Source of the DNA: CAYXFZ01 sp964464385
GTDB lineage: Bacteria > Planctomycetota > UBA1135
Assembly (NCBI GenBank): GCA_964464385.1
Contig: CAYXFZ010000027.1
Location: 1 to 27,383, forward strand
Direction: 5' to 3'
Length of the DNA stretch: 27,383 nt
Every line of letters begins with the position of its first letter. The first letter of the stretch is position 1. Under the pieces are notes generated by a model. That model made no database searches and was not told the DNA's origin. It was given only the letters and a program-made list of their open reading frames with translations. Below, piece by piece: positions 8,185-15,399 of this stretch. Position numbers and translations under genes: made by a program.

Positions 8185-8202
8185 GTGGCTCAGCGCCCAG
8201 CC
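8185..8202. repeat. 18-bp direct repeat, right copy
   Basis: This is an exact copy of 5963-5980. On the minus strand it covers the stop codon of the short-chain dehydrogenase (8190-8192) and its last codons. Continuing the cca reading frame through this copy leads to TGA at 8216. Confidence 0.9.
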
Positions 8203-8984
8203 CCAGAGCGGTGCTTGAGTAAACGACCGCTGAGGCGAGCGATCCAACTACGAGGTAACCAGCGCGGAGAATGGGCCAAGAATCGATTGAGAAAACCAGG
8301 AATGGCCAAGCTGTGCCGCGCCAAGCGCTGCAAGGATTGTTCGGCAACGGCGAGGGGATCGGCGGCACCACCGGCCACCGCGCCTTTGATGCCTGCAATG
8401 TCATGAAACTCGGTGGCCGTGTGACCGGGGCAGCAAGTCAACACGCGCACACCCTGCGGTCGCATCTCGACGGCCAAGGCCTCTCCCAACATCAAATCGT
8501 AGGCTTTGGTGGCGCCATACACGGCCATCCAAGGGGCCGGTAAAAATCCGGCCACGCTCGCCAGCACGACCATGCCGCCGCGTTTGCGTTCGACCATGGG
8601 CGGTAACCAATCCCGCGCCAAGAGGGTGGGGATTTCGCAGTTCAAGCGGGTCATGCGGCGAATGTTGTCCAGGTCTTGTTGCAGAAAGGAGCCGTGCCAA
8701 CCAAAGCCTGCGTTGTTAACCAGCAAGCCGACTTCGCGATCTTCCACGGCCTCGCGAAGGGAGGGAAGGGCGTCGTCTGCCTGGAGATCCTGGACCACGA
8801 CCAGCGGGGCTACGCCTTGGGAGGCCTTGAGTTCTTCGGCCAAGGCTTCCAGCCGGTCGCGACGGCGTGCCACCAGGATGGGGGCGATCCCTCGGCTCGC
8901 TAAGGCACGGGCAAAGGCGGCACCAATGCCAGCGCTGGCCCCGGTGATGAGGGCCCATGGGCCGAAGGTGGCTCGAAAATCCAT
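8190..8984 (-). CDS. Short-chain dehydrogenase/reductase (classical SDR)
   Basis: This is a 264-aa NAD(P)-dependent oxidoreductase of the classical SDR family. TGASAGIG (residues 14-21) is the Rossmann nucleotide-binding loop. ARRRDRL after the second strand suggests NADP(H) preference. VNNAG lies near residue 90, and catalytic Ser and YxxxK appear in SVAGFLPAPW and VYGATK. A PGHTATEF segment follows in the usual place. The ATG at 8984 has an upstream GAGG ribosome-binding site. The C-terminal tail is Arg-rich and ends inside the right direct repeat. The substrate cannot be inferred. The gene stands alone, divergent from recG across a hairpin-rich spacer. Confidence 0.93.
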   Translation of the reverse strand: MDFRATFGPWALITGASAGIGAAFARALASRGIAPILVARRRDRLEALAEELKASQGVAPLVVVQDLQADDALPSLREAVEDREVGLLVNNAGFGWHGSFLQQDLDNIRRMTRLNCEIPTLLARDWLPPMVERKRGGMVVLASVAGFLPAPWMAVYGATKAYDLMLGEALAVEMRPQGVRVLTCCPGHTATEFHDIAGIKGAVAGGAADPLAVAEQSLQRLARHSLAIPGFLNRFLAHSPRWLPRSWIARLSGRLLKHRSGAGR

Positions 8985-8998
8985 GGTGGATCCTCGAG

Positions 8999-9037
8999 GG
9001 GTGGCTCCACCCGGCCCAAAATCTCAGTGTGGGGCCG
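8999..9037. other. Two GC-rich hairpins upstream of the dehydrogenase
   Basis: GGGTGG/CCACCC (8999-9012, 2-nt loop) and CGGCCC/GGGCCG (9012-9017 with 9032-9037) are perfect 6-bp stems that touch at one base. The first sits close to the dehydrogenase ribosome-binding site. Together with the adjacent terminator-like stem they form a structured block. Confidence 0.45.
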
Positions 9038-9048
9038 TGGAAAGAGGT

Positions 9049-9085
9049 TGGGCGCCGCTTCCCCCCAGAAACGGCGCCCATTTTT
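9049..9085 (+). terminator. Intrinsic-terminator-like hairpin facing recG
   Basis: A perfect 9-bp stem, TGGGCGCCG (9049-9057) with CGGCGCCCA (9072-9080), has a 14-nt loop and is followed by TTTTT on the plus strand. The T-run gives it plus-strand polarity, yet no plus-strand gene ends upstream. It could end an antisense or small RNA transcript, or act as a leader attenuator. Confidence 0.55.
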
Positions 9086-9123
9086 CCCTCTGAAACATCC
9101 TGAGACGCCTAGGGAAAGGCGCG

Positions 9124-9139
9124 GGAGATCGTGATCTCC
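9124..9139. promoter_or_regulatory. Perfect palindrome upstream of recG (possible operator)
   Basis: GGAGATC and GATCTCC form a perfect 7-bp inverted repeat around GT in the dehydrogenase-recG spacer. The symmetry suits a dimeric regulator, but it could also be a plain hairpin. No bound protein can be named. Confidence 0.3.
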
Positions 9140-9205
9140 GGATGTTGCATACGCGGATGCGTGATACGCGCAGGCTTTTCTTTTGACGGTTTCTGGCGCC
9201 AGAAC

Positions 9206-9233
9206 TTGATGAAAATATTGGGAAAATTAAAAA
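9206..9233 (+). promoter_or_regulatory. Candidate recG promoter
   Basis: TTGATG (9206-9211) and TAAAAA (9228-9233) are separated by 16 nt in the only AT-rich stretch of this spacer, about 30 nt before the preferred recG start. The fit to sigma-70 boxes is partial. Its position favours the ATG at 9263 over the upstream GTG at 9131. Confidence 0.35.
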
Positions 9234-9262
9234 TCAGCCCTTGGGGTCGTAGAGTGGCTTCT

Positions 9263-11218
9263 ATGGCGGCAAAGACCGAGATCGGGTGTTGGGAGAGCCG
9301 CCCCTTGACCGATCTCCCTGGCATTGGCCCGGGCCGGGCAACCGCCCTCTCGGCCACCTTACGAGCAGATTCTTTGGCTGCTTTTGTGCGCATCTTGCCC
9401 CTGAGCTGGGAGGAAGCTGCACCCGAACGATGCCTTGCTGATTTGGAAGATGGCGTAGTTTCTCGGGTTGCGGTCACGGTCCTGCGGTCTTCCTCCTGGG
9501 GTTTTGGGCGTCGCAAGGGGGTGCGCGTCCGAATTGCCGACCACTCCGCCGAGGCGGATGCCTTCTGGTATCGCCAACCCTGGTTGACGGATGCATTCCC
9601 TAGGGGTCGGGAAGTGGTCTTGGAGGGCCGAGCCAGCCTGAAGCGAGGGCGGCAGTTGCATCAGCCCCGCGTCGTCAAAAACGAGGAAGATGATGAGCCC
9701 CTGCGAGCGGTGTATCCCGAAGTCGCGGGCATGTCCTCTTCTCTTTGGCGCGTTGCCATGCGGGCGGCCTTGGCGGACGCGCCACCCTTTGAAGATCCAC
9801 TCCCGGAAAAATTCCGGGTGTCACTGGACCTTCTTTCTTTGGATGAAGCGGTTCGCGCGCTCCATTTTCCGGATAACGCCGATCAACGAGAAGCTGCCCG
9901 GCGTCGCCTTGCCTTTGCTGAAATCCTGCGTTTGGAATGTGCGCGGAAACGATTTGCTGGATCTTCTCTGGCCCCACCATCCTCCGCGTCCAAGGACGTT
10001 TGGCAACGCATCCGCGCGCGTTTGCCGCATGTGCCCACGGATGACCAGGAATCCGTCTTGCAACAACTGCAAAAGAATTTGGCACAAGGTCGTCCCTTGG
10101 CCCGACTGCTGCATGGCGAAGTGGGCAGTGGCAAAACCATGGTGGCCTTTGCCCTAGCCTTGGCGATTGTGACCGACAAGCGCCAGGTCGCTCTGCTGGT
10201 GCCCACCGACATTTTGGCTCGGCAACACGAAACCACCTTGCGAGCTTGGCTGGCGGGGACCTCGGTACAAGTCGTGGGTTTGTTTGGCGGCGATCCTCCC
10301 GCGCTTCGTCGTGCTCATCGACAGTCCTTGGCCGATGGAGTCGTGCAGATTGCCGTGGGCACCCATGCACTCTTGGCGGATTCCGTTTCCTTCGCCGATT
10401 TGGGTTTGGTCATCTTCGATGAACAACATCGTTTCGGCGTGCGCCAAAAGGCCAAGTTGTTGGCCAAGGGCAAGCACCCTCATGTCCTGACCATGACGGC
10501 CACCCCCATTCCGCGAACCTTGGCTTGGTCCCGCTTCGGGGCCCTCGATCCCTTGGTGTTGCGGGCGCGACCCGGCGGGGGCAAGGTACGCACTTCCTTG
10601 GAATCCCCGGATTCCTGGCCGGCATGGGCCGCCCAACTGCGGCCATCTTTGCAGCAGGATGCTCGTGCTTTTGTCGTGTCATCACGCATTGATGGCGAGA
10701 GGGGCGTCCTGGCCGAGGCCCAACGATTGCAAGAGGGTCCTTGGCGCGGCTTGCCCTTGGGGGTGGTGCACGGACGCATGTCCAGTGCCGAAATCCAATC
10801 CGTGGTCGCGGCCTTTCAAAAAGGGGACTTGCGTGCTTTGATTGGTACCACCGTTGTAGAAGTGGGTCTGGATGTGGCCGGCGTGGAATTCATGGCCGTC
10901 CTGGGTGCGGAACGGCTGGGTTTGGCCAGTCTGCACCAGCTTCGTGGCCGCTTGGCCCGTGGGCTTGGGGCCCCGGATGGGGAGTGTCGGGTGTTTGCCG
11001 CCGACGAGGCACACCCACGCTTGGCCATCCTGGAGGCCAAAGCCGATGGTTTTGCCGTAGCCGAAGCTGATTTGGAGCGCCGCGGCCCGGGTGCTCTTCG
11101 CGGTCTGCGCCAGCACGGGTCCGGCGGTTTTCTACTTTTTGATCCGCGGCGGGATGAGGACCTCGTTGTCGCAATGCAGAGTCGGGAAGCCCGTCACTGG
11201 CTGGACTCTGAGGGCTAG
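9263..11218 (+). CDS. recG: ATP-dependent DNA helicase RecG
   Basis: RecG remodels stalled replication forks and branch-migrates Holliday junctions. From the ATG at 9263 the protein is 651 aa. The wedge domain opens with PLTDLPGIGPGRA, the classic start of the family's wedge region. The helicase core shows GEVGSGKT (residues 285-292, Walker A), DEQH (386-389), TMTATPIPRTLA, VVHGRMSS, and the EVGLDVAG and LHQLRGRLARG motifs typical of RecG. A GTG at 9131 would add 44 residues of unusual composition. I prefer 9263 because the family motif begins soon after it and a promoter-like AT-rich stretch precedes it. Compared with typical RecG (about 690 aa) it is slightly short. It is first in a rightward gene run. 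Confidence 0.95.
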   Translation: MAAKTEIGCWESRPLTDLPGIGPGRATALSATLRADSLAAFVRILPLSWEEAAPERCLADLEDGVVSRVAVTVLRSSSWGFGRRKGVRVRIADHSAEADAFWYRQPWLTDAFPRGREVVLEGRASLKRGRQLHQPRVVKNEEDDEPLRAVYPEVAGMSSSLWRVAMRAALADAPPFEDPLPEKFRVSLDLLSLDEAVRALHFPDNADQREAARRRLAFAEILRLECARKRFAGSSLAPPSSASKDVWQRIRARLPHVPTDDQESVLQQLQKNLAQGRPLARLLHGEVGSGKTMVAFALALAIVTDKRQVALLVPTDILARQHETTLRAWLAGTSVQVVGLFGGDPPALRRAHRQSLADGVVQIAVGTHALLADSVSFADLGLVIFDEQHRFGVRQKAKLLAKGKHPHVLTMTATPIPRTLAWSRFGALDPLVLRARPGGGKVRTSLESPDSWPAWAAQLRPSLQQDARAFVVSSRIDGERGVLAEAQRLQEGPWRGLPLGVVHGRMSSAEIQSVVAAFQKGDLRALIGTTVVEVGLDVAGVEFMAVLGAERLGLASLHQLRGRLARGLGAPDGECRVFAADEAHPRLAILEAKADGFAVAEADLERRGPGALRGLRQHGSGGFLLFDPRRDEDLVVAMQSREARHWLDSEG

Positions 11219-11255
11219 TTTGGGCGGAGTAGAATTGCCCGCCCCTGCCCTCTTA

Positions 11256-14138
11256 ATGTCCCGTACCGCCTCGCTTCTGCTGGTTTTTGCCTTTTTCCCG
11301 GCTACTGTGGCCGCTTCTCAGGTGGATTTTCCGAAGCCAGCGCCTCTACCTCCTTTTCCAGAGGCCCCTGTGGATCCCTTGGAGGCCCCACTCCGGCCCT
11401 CATTTTGGGAGGGGGAGCAAGGACGTGTCGTATCGGTTTGGCAACGCTTCGAAGGAGAAGAGGAGTTCGACAAGGACCTCTTTGAGGATTACTTGGCCGA
11501 GTTGCGAGGTTTCGGAATTCAAAAGCCCAGAGGCTTCGCCTTGCGTGCCTTGGATTCCACCCACTTCCCCACCGTGGATTTGGCCGCCCGCCTCTTGGAG
11601 TATGTGGGCTCTGCCGAAGACGCCCTAGTGTTGGTGGATACTGCCGCCAGTATCGGTCAGGTGAAAATTGCGGCCACCTGTTTGGAGAGCGCCCGGCGAT
11701 TGCAAAACGGCAATCTGCCGCCATCGGCAGTTCGCCTGCTGGCTCATCCGCGCCGCAATCTGCGGATTGCCGTGGAGTCCCGGCTCGCCGATCGAGTCAG
11801 CCAGGAGCACGTGCTCGAGCTTCTGAGACTCTTGGAGTTTGGTCGTGACGCCGACACGCGCCTCCGCGCCGGACGACTGCTGGATCCATTCGCCGATCAA
11901 GAACGGGTGCGTACCGCTTTGGTCGCCGCATTGGCCGATGCTTCCGTTGCCGTTGCCTTCCAGGCGGCCAAGAGCTTGGCGGGTCCGGTAGGCGCCGATC
12001 CCGCCATTTTGCGTGCTCAAATCCTGAACACTTCGATCGGCCCCGGCCTGGGTTGTTTGTTCACCGAGTTGTTGACGCGCCAAGAATCTCTTGGGCACCT
12101 GCTGGTCACTTCCAAGTTGTTGCCGGTCCTGCGCCAAGCATTTCACCAGCCTGACATCTTCTTGTCCGGGGCCGCCGCCGCTTGTTTGGCGGAATATGAA
12201 TTTCGCGCGGAAGATCCCGGTTTTTCCGGGGTGGAGGACGCCCTCATCTTGCACTCTTTGGTGCGCGCCGTGGCTGGTACCCGGTTTTATCCCCAGTTCT
12301 CTCGCTTTGCTCCGGTCGGCGAACACAGCCTTGAGCGCATTACTGGGGTTCCCATGCAAGACAAGGATCGTCGCGCTTGGCTCACCTGGTTTGAGGCCAA
12401 CCACGAGGGATTTTCCTTGGTGCGGTCTTCCATGACCTTGCGCACAAGCGATGTTCTTACCCTGCGCTTGGTTTGGCAGGCCGGAGGTGGTTTGACGCAG
12501 GCATTGATTGGCACGGAAGCCGATCCCGTCCCAGAAGCAGAAGCCCGGTGGTTTTCCACTCGCACGGGGGAGCAACTTCGCTCTTTGCTTATGGAGACTG
12601 GCATCTTGGATGTGGATGTCCTGCCCGGCGTGTTCGGCGATATCCAAGCCCCCTTATTGGCCAAGCTGGAGATTCAAGTCGGCAACCATCGCAAGCCCTT
12701 TGCTTTCCACCGTTCCGCCGAACCCGCTTGGTTGGCCGGCTTCTTGGAAGAGTTGAACTTGCTTTGGGCTCAGTTGTCCTGGCAAGAGTTTGCTCCTTCG
12801 GATGCCCAGCATGAGTTCAGCCTTGCCCACTTGCCGGCCTGGGAACGGGCCGATTCCTCTGCCCGTCGAAGTCTGGTGCGGGATTGGGTGCGTCAGCGCC
12901 TTTCCCTGATTTCCGACGCGGCCTTGGCCCGCTGGGCGCGGGAAGAGCGCTTGCTTGCTCCTCTCCTGGATCCCCTTTCTCCGCTTCTCTTGCAAGAGGC
13001 GGCCCAACGCCGGACCAACACGGAACTTGCCATGTTGTTGCTGCGTGTTGCCGTCGCCACTCCGGACGCCACATTGTTGCAGCCCTTGTTGGAAGCGGGC
13101 GCCGCCTTTTCGGAACCGCAACGATCCGATTTCCTCCTTGCTGGCTTGGCTTCCTTGGGCACTTCGGTTGCCGCATCTTGTTTAGAAGATGCGCGATTGG
13201 AGGTGCGCGTTGCTGCAGCGAGGGCACTGGGACGTTGCGGGCCAACCGCGCAAGCTCCCCTTCTGACTGCACTCCAGGATTCCCATCCTTTGGTGGTAAG
13301 GATGGCCGCCCGAAGTTTGGGTGACTTGGGAGATTCCGCGGCCGTCCCTGCCCTATTGGAGCGCGTCTCCCCGGACCAGCCCAAGTCAGTTCGGGCCGAG
13401 GCCATTTCCGCCCTGGGTCGTTTGGGTGACGCTCGCGCCCTGGAGGCCGTGTTGGCAGCAGCAGGTAACGATGAAGAACCCGCTGTTCGCATTGCCGCCA
13501 TTCGGGCCCTGGCCGCCCTGGATGGCGGTGGCGCCGAGTCCGCCCTTTCGGGTCTTTTCCCGACCTTTGCCGCCGGGCCGCTTGAGTCCGTCTTCATCCG
13601 CGCCATTGAAGAGCGGGGGGGCGGCTCCGCCCGCCGCATTTTGACTCCTCACTTGCGTGCTTTTGATTCCAGTTTGTCGTACCGCGCTGCCGTCGGGATG
13701 GGTCGCTTGGGTGAGGCTCGGGCGGCCGAAACTCTCATGCAAGCTCTTCCGGATTCGCCCCGTGATCCCGAGCTGTTGGCCGCCTTGGCTGTGGCCACTG
13801 CTACGGACTTTCGGGATATGCCGGATCCCGCCGGCGTTTGGACTGCGTGGTGGCGGGAGAACGGCCGCCTCTCCGGAGAAGAATGGTTGCAGCAAGTTGC
13901 TGCCGATGCTGGCGTCCGCTTGCCCGCAGGATTTTCCGACCCCACCCAAATTCCGGCCAAAGAAACCGTGGCGGCTCTGGTGAAATGGATGGAGACCGCT
14001 CCCGCTCATTTGCGCCCCGTCTTGGCTCTGCACCTTCAGGAATTGACAGGCTTGGATTCCCCGGCCATGACGGAGGGTGCTCCCCGCGAAATTTTTCTTG
14101 CCGGTCTTGCGACTTGGCGGACATGGCTCTCCTCCTGA
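11256..14138 (+). CDS. Exported HEAT-repeat protein
   Basis: This 960-aa protein starts at an ATG 37 nt after recG with a signal peptide (MSRTASLLLVFAFFPATVAA), followed by a Pro-rich linker. Most of the rest is alpha-helical repeat. HEAT-like units appear at about 165-265 (LLAHPRRNLRIAVES and neighbours). The clearest ones lie at about 635-860, where VRVAAARALGR, VVRMAARSLGDLGD, VRAEAISALGRLGD and VRIAAIRALAAL repeat at 30-35-residue spacing. No catalytic motif is visible. It is probably a periplasmic or surface scaffold binding an unknown partner. Its end overlaps the lytic transglycosylase start by 16 nt, which suggests coupled expression and perhaps an envelope role. Confidence 0.85.
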   Translation: MSRTASLLLVFAFFPATVAASQVDFPKPAPLPPFPEAPVDPLEAPLRPSFWEGEQGRVVSVWQRFEGEEEFDKDLFEDYLAELRGFGIQKPRGFALRALDSTHFPTVDLAARLLEYVGSAEDALVLVDTAASIGQVKIAATCLESARRLQNGNLPPSAVRLLAHPRRNLRIAVESRLADRVSQEHVLELLRLLEFGRDADTRLRAGRLLDPFADQERVRTALVAALADASVAVAFQAAKSLAGPVGADPAILRAQILNTSIGPGLGCLFTELLTRQESLGHLLVTSKLLPVLRQAFHQPDIFLSGAAAACLAEYEFRAEDPGFSGVEDALILHSLVRAVAGTRFYPQFSRFAPVGEHSLERITGVPMQDKDRRAWLTWFEANHEGFSLVRSSMTLRTSDVLTLRLVWQAGGGLTQALIGTEADPVPEAEARWFSTRTGEQLRSLLMETGILDVDVLPGVFGDIQAPLLAKLEIQVGNHRKPFAFHRSAEPAWLAGFLEELNLLWAQLSWQEFAPSDAQHEFSLAHLPAWERADSSARRSLVRDWVRQRLSLISDAALARWAREERLLAPLLDPLSPLLLQEAAQRRTNTELAMLLLRVAVATPDATLLQPLLEAGAAFSEPQRSDFLLAGLASLGTSVAASCLEDARLEVRVAAARALGRCGPTAQAPLLTALQDSHPLVVRMAARSLGDLGDSAAVPALLERVSPDQPKSVRAEAISALGRLGDARALEAVLAAAGNDEEPAVRIAAIRALAALDGGGAESALSGLFPTFAAGPLESVFIRAIEERGGGSARRILTPHLRAFDSSLSYRAAVGMGRLGEARAAETLMQALPDSPRDPELLAALAVATATDFRDMPDPAGVWTAWWRENGRLSGEEWLQQVAADAGVRLPAGFSDPTQIPAKETVAALVKWMETAPAHLRPVLALHLQELTGLDSPAMTEGAPREIFLAGLATWRTWLSS

Positions 14139-14731
14139 ATCGCCGCTTGGAGGCCTTTGTCCTCCTTTTTTTCATTTTGACTGCCGGGGGCGTCTTGCTT
14201 CGCCAAGGCTCGGATCGATTGTTGGCCGTGGAAGCTTGGTCCGCAGAAATTATGGTCGCGGCTGAGGCCGCGGGTCAACGAGACCCCGCCCTCCTTGCGG
14301 CATTGGTCTATGCCGAAAGTCGTGGCCAAGCAGATGCCTTATCCGTGGCCGGTGCACGCGGTCTGTGCCAATTGTTGCCGGCGACAGCTACGGAAATGGC
14401 GGCGCGCCATGGTGTGGCTGGATCCCCTTGGGAACCCACCAACAACCTGCGCCTTGGCGCACATTATTTGGGCGAACAATTGGATCGCTTTCAAGGAGAT
14501 GAAGACTTGGCGCTTTTGGCCTATCGTTTGGGCCCCAGTGCCGTGAGCAAGGCAATCCAAGTTGCGGGTTCTCCCGACGCATACAAAGAGGAGCTTCGAA
14601 AGCGCAAACCTTCCCCCTGGGAATACCGAACCCAAATATTGCGCTTTCGGGATCGCTTCGCCGAGCGGGCGCAGGCGGGAATTGGATTGGGAGTTGTGGA
14701 ACGGCAAGAGCCAAGGAGGGCAACATGGTGA
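14123..14731 (+). CDS. Small membrane-anchored lytic transglycosylase (SLT domain)
   Basis: This 202-aa protein has an N-terminal hydrophobic anchor or signal (about residues 10-27) and one SLT domain (about 52-160). YAESRG places the catalytic Glu at residue 65. SVAGARGLCQLLPATA matches the family's GA-GLMQ-MP-TA motif, with Cys in place of the usual Met. NLRLGAHYLGEQLDRF is the following helix. It should cleave the MurNAc-GlcNAc bond of peptidoglycan in the periplasm. The ATG at 14123 overlaps the HEAT gene by 16 nt, and the gene's end overlaps elbB by 7 nt. The C-terminal 40 residues are Arg-rich. Confidence 0.9.
   Translation: MALLLNRRLEAFVLLFFILTAGGVLLRQGSDRLLAVEAWSAEIMVAAEAAGQRDPALLAALVYAESRGQADALSVAGARGLCQLLPATATEMAARHGVAGSPWEPTNNLRLGAHYLGEQLDRFQGDEDLALLAYRLGPSAVSKAIQVAGSPDAYKEELRKRKPSPWEYRTQILRFRDRFAERAQAGIGLGVVERQEPRRATW
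14713..14720 (+). promoter_or_regulatory. Shine-Dalgarno site of elbB
   Basis: AAGGAGGG lies 4 nt before the elbB ATG at 14725, within the last codons of the transglycosylase gene. Confidence 0.65.
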
Positions 14732-15399
14732 AAGTCGGAGTCTGTTTGTCGGGCTGTGGCGTCTTTGACGGTGCAGAAATTCACGAGTCGGTCCTCACTC
14801 TTCTGGAATTGGCCAAGGCCGGCGCGGAAACCGTTTGTTTTGCCCCGGATGTGCCGCAAATGCATGTTGTGGATCACATGACCGGCGAAGTGGCGGCCGG
14901 CCAGACTCGCAATGTCCTGCAAGAGTCGGCCCGTATCGCCCGCGGCGAGGTGATTGCCGCCTCCGAGGTGAATGGCGCCGAATTCGACGCCCTGATTTTT
15001 CCCGGTGGCTTCGGCGCTGCCAAAAACCTATCTACCTTTGCCACCCAAGGGGCTGACTGCTCAGTTGATCCGGATGTCGCCCGCATTTTGCAGGAGGCTC
15101 ACGCCGCTTCCCGACCCATTGGCCTCCTGTGCATTGCTCCGGCCCTGGGTGCTGCCGTCCTGAGTCGTGGCGGTGAGGCCGTCGAACTCACCATTGGTAC
15201 GGATGCCGGCACGGCCGACGCCTTGACCGCGATGGGTGCCCAACATGTGGATCGTGCCGTGGATGAAATTCATGTGGACTTGGCCAGCAAGGTGGTCAGT
15301 ACTCCTTGTTACATGTTGGCGCAAGACATTGCCGAGGCCGCGACTGGGGTGGAGGCACTAGTCGCCAAGGTTCTGGATTTGGTCGAGCTTGCGGAATGA
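14725..15399 (+). CDS. elbB: ElbB-type DJ-1/PfpI family protein (glyoxalase-like)
   Basis: This 224-aa cytoplasmic protein belongs to the ElbB branch of the class I glutamine amidotransferase-like (DJ-1/PfpI) superfamily. SGCGVFDGAEIHE (residues 9-21), HVVDHMTG, RNVLQESARIARGE, PGGFGAAKNLS (93-103) and the nucleophile elbow LLCIAPA with Cys136 are near-diagnostic. The E. coli homologue is annotated as a glyoxalase linked to isoprenoid synthesis. Its physiological substrate is not settled. It overlaps the upstream gene by 7 nt and the downstream aminopeptidase by 4 nt (ATGA). Confidence 0.93.
   Translation: MVKVGVCLSGCGVFDGAEIHESVLTLLELAKAGAETVCFAPDVPQMHVVDHMTGEVAAGQTRNVLQESARIARGEVIAASEVNGAEFDALIFPGGFGAAKNLSTFATQGADCSVDPDVARILQEAHAASRPIGLLCIAPALGAAVLSRGGEAVELTIGTDAGTADALTAMGAQHVDRAVDEIHVDLASKVVSTPCYMLAQDIAEAATGVEALVAKVLDLVELAE

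Larger units (their letters stand above)
5981..8202. mobile_element. Putative 2.2-kb insertion flanked by 18-bp direct repeats
   Basis: This segment plus one repeat copy forms a 2222-bp unit. It is visibly AT-richer than the surrounding genes and carries a single exported M23-like gene. Exact 18-bp direct repeats bound it, one in the end of cca and one over the dehydrogenase stop codon. Removing one repeat plus the insert would leave cca ending in a tail of the same length and overlapping the convergent dehydrogenase gene. No transposase or recombinase gene is present, and I see no terminal inverted repeats at the ends. The mechanism is unknown: site-specific integration, passenger-only mobilisation or repeat-mediated recombination are all possible. 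Confidence 0.5.

Noticed and set aside
9131..9262. An upstream GTG start for recG adding 44 residues
   Set aside because: The RecG wedge motif begins shortly after the ATG at 9263, and a promoter-like AT-rich stretch lies inside the extension.
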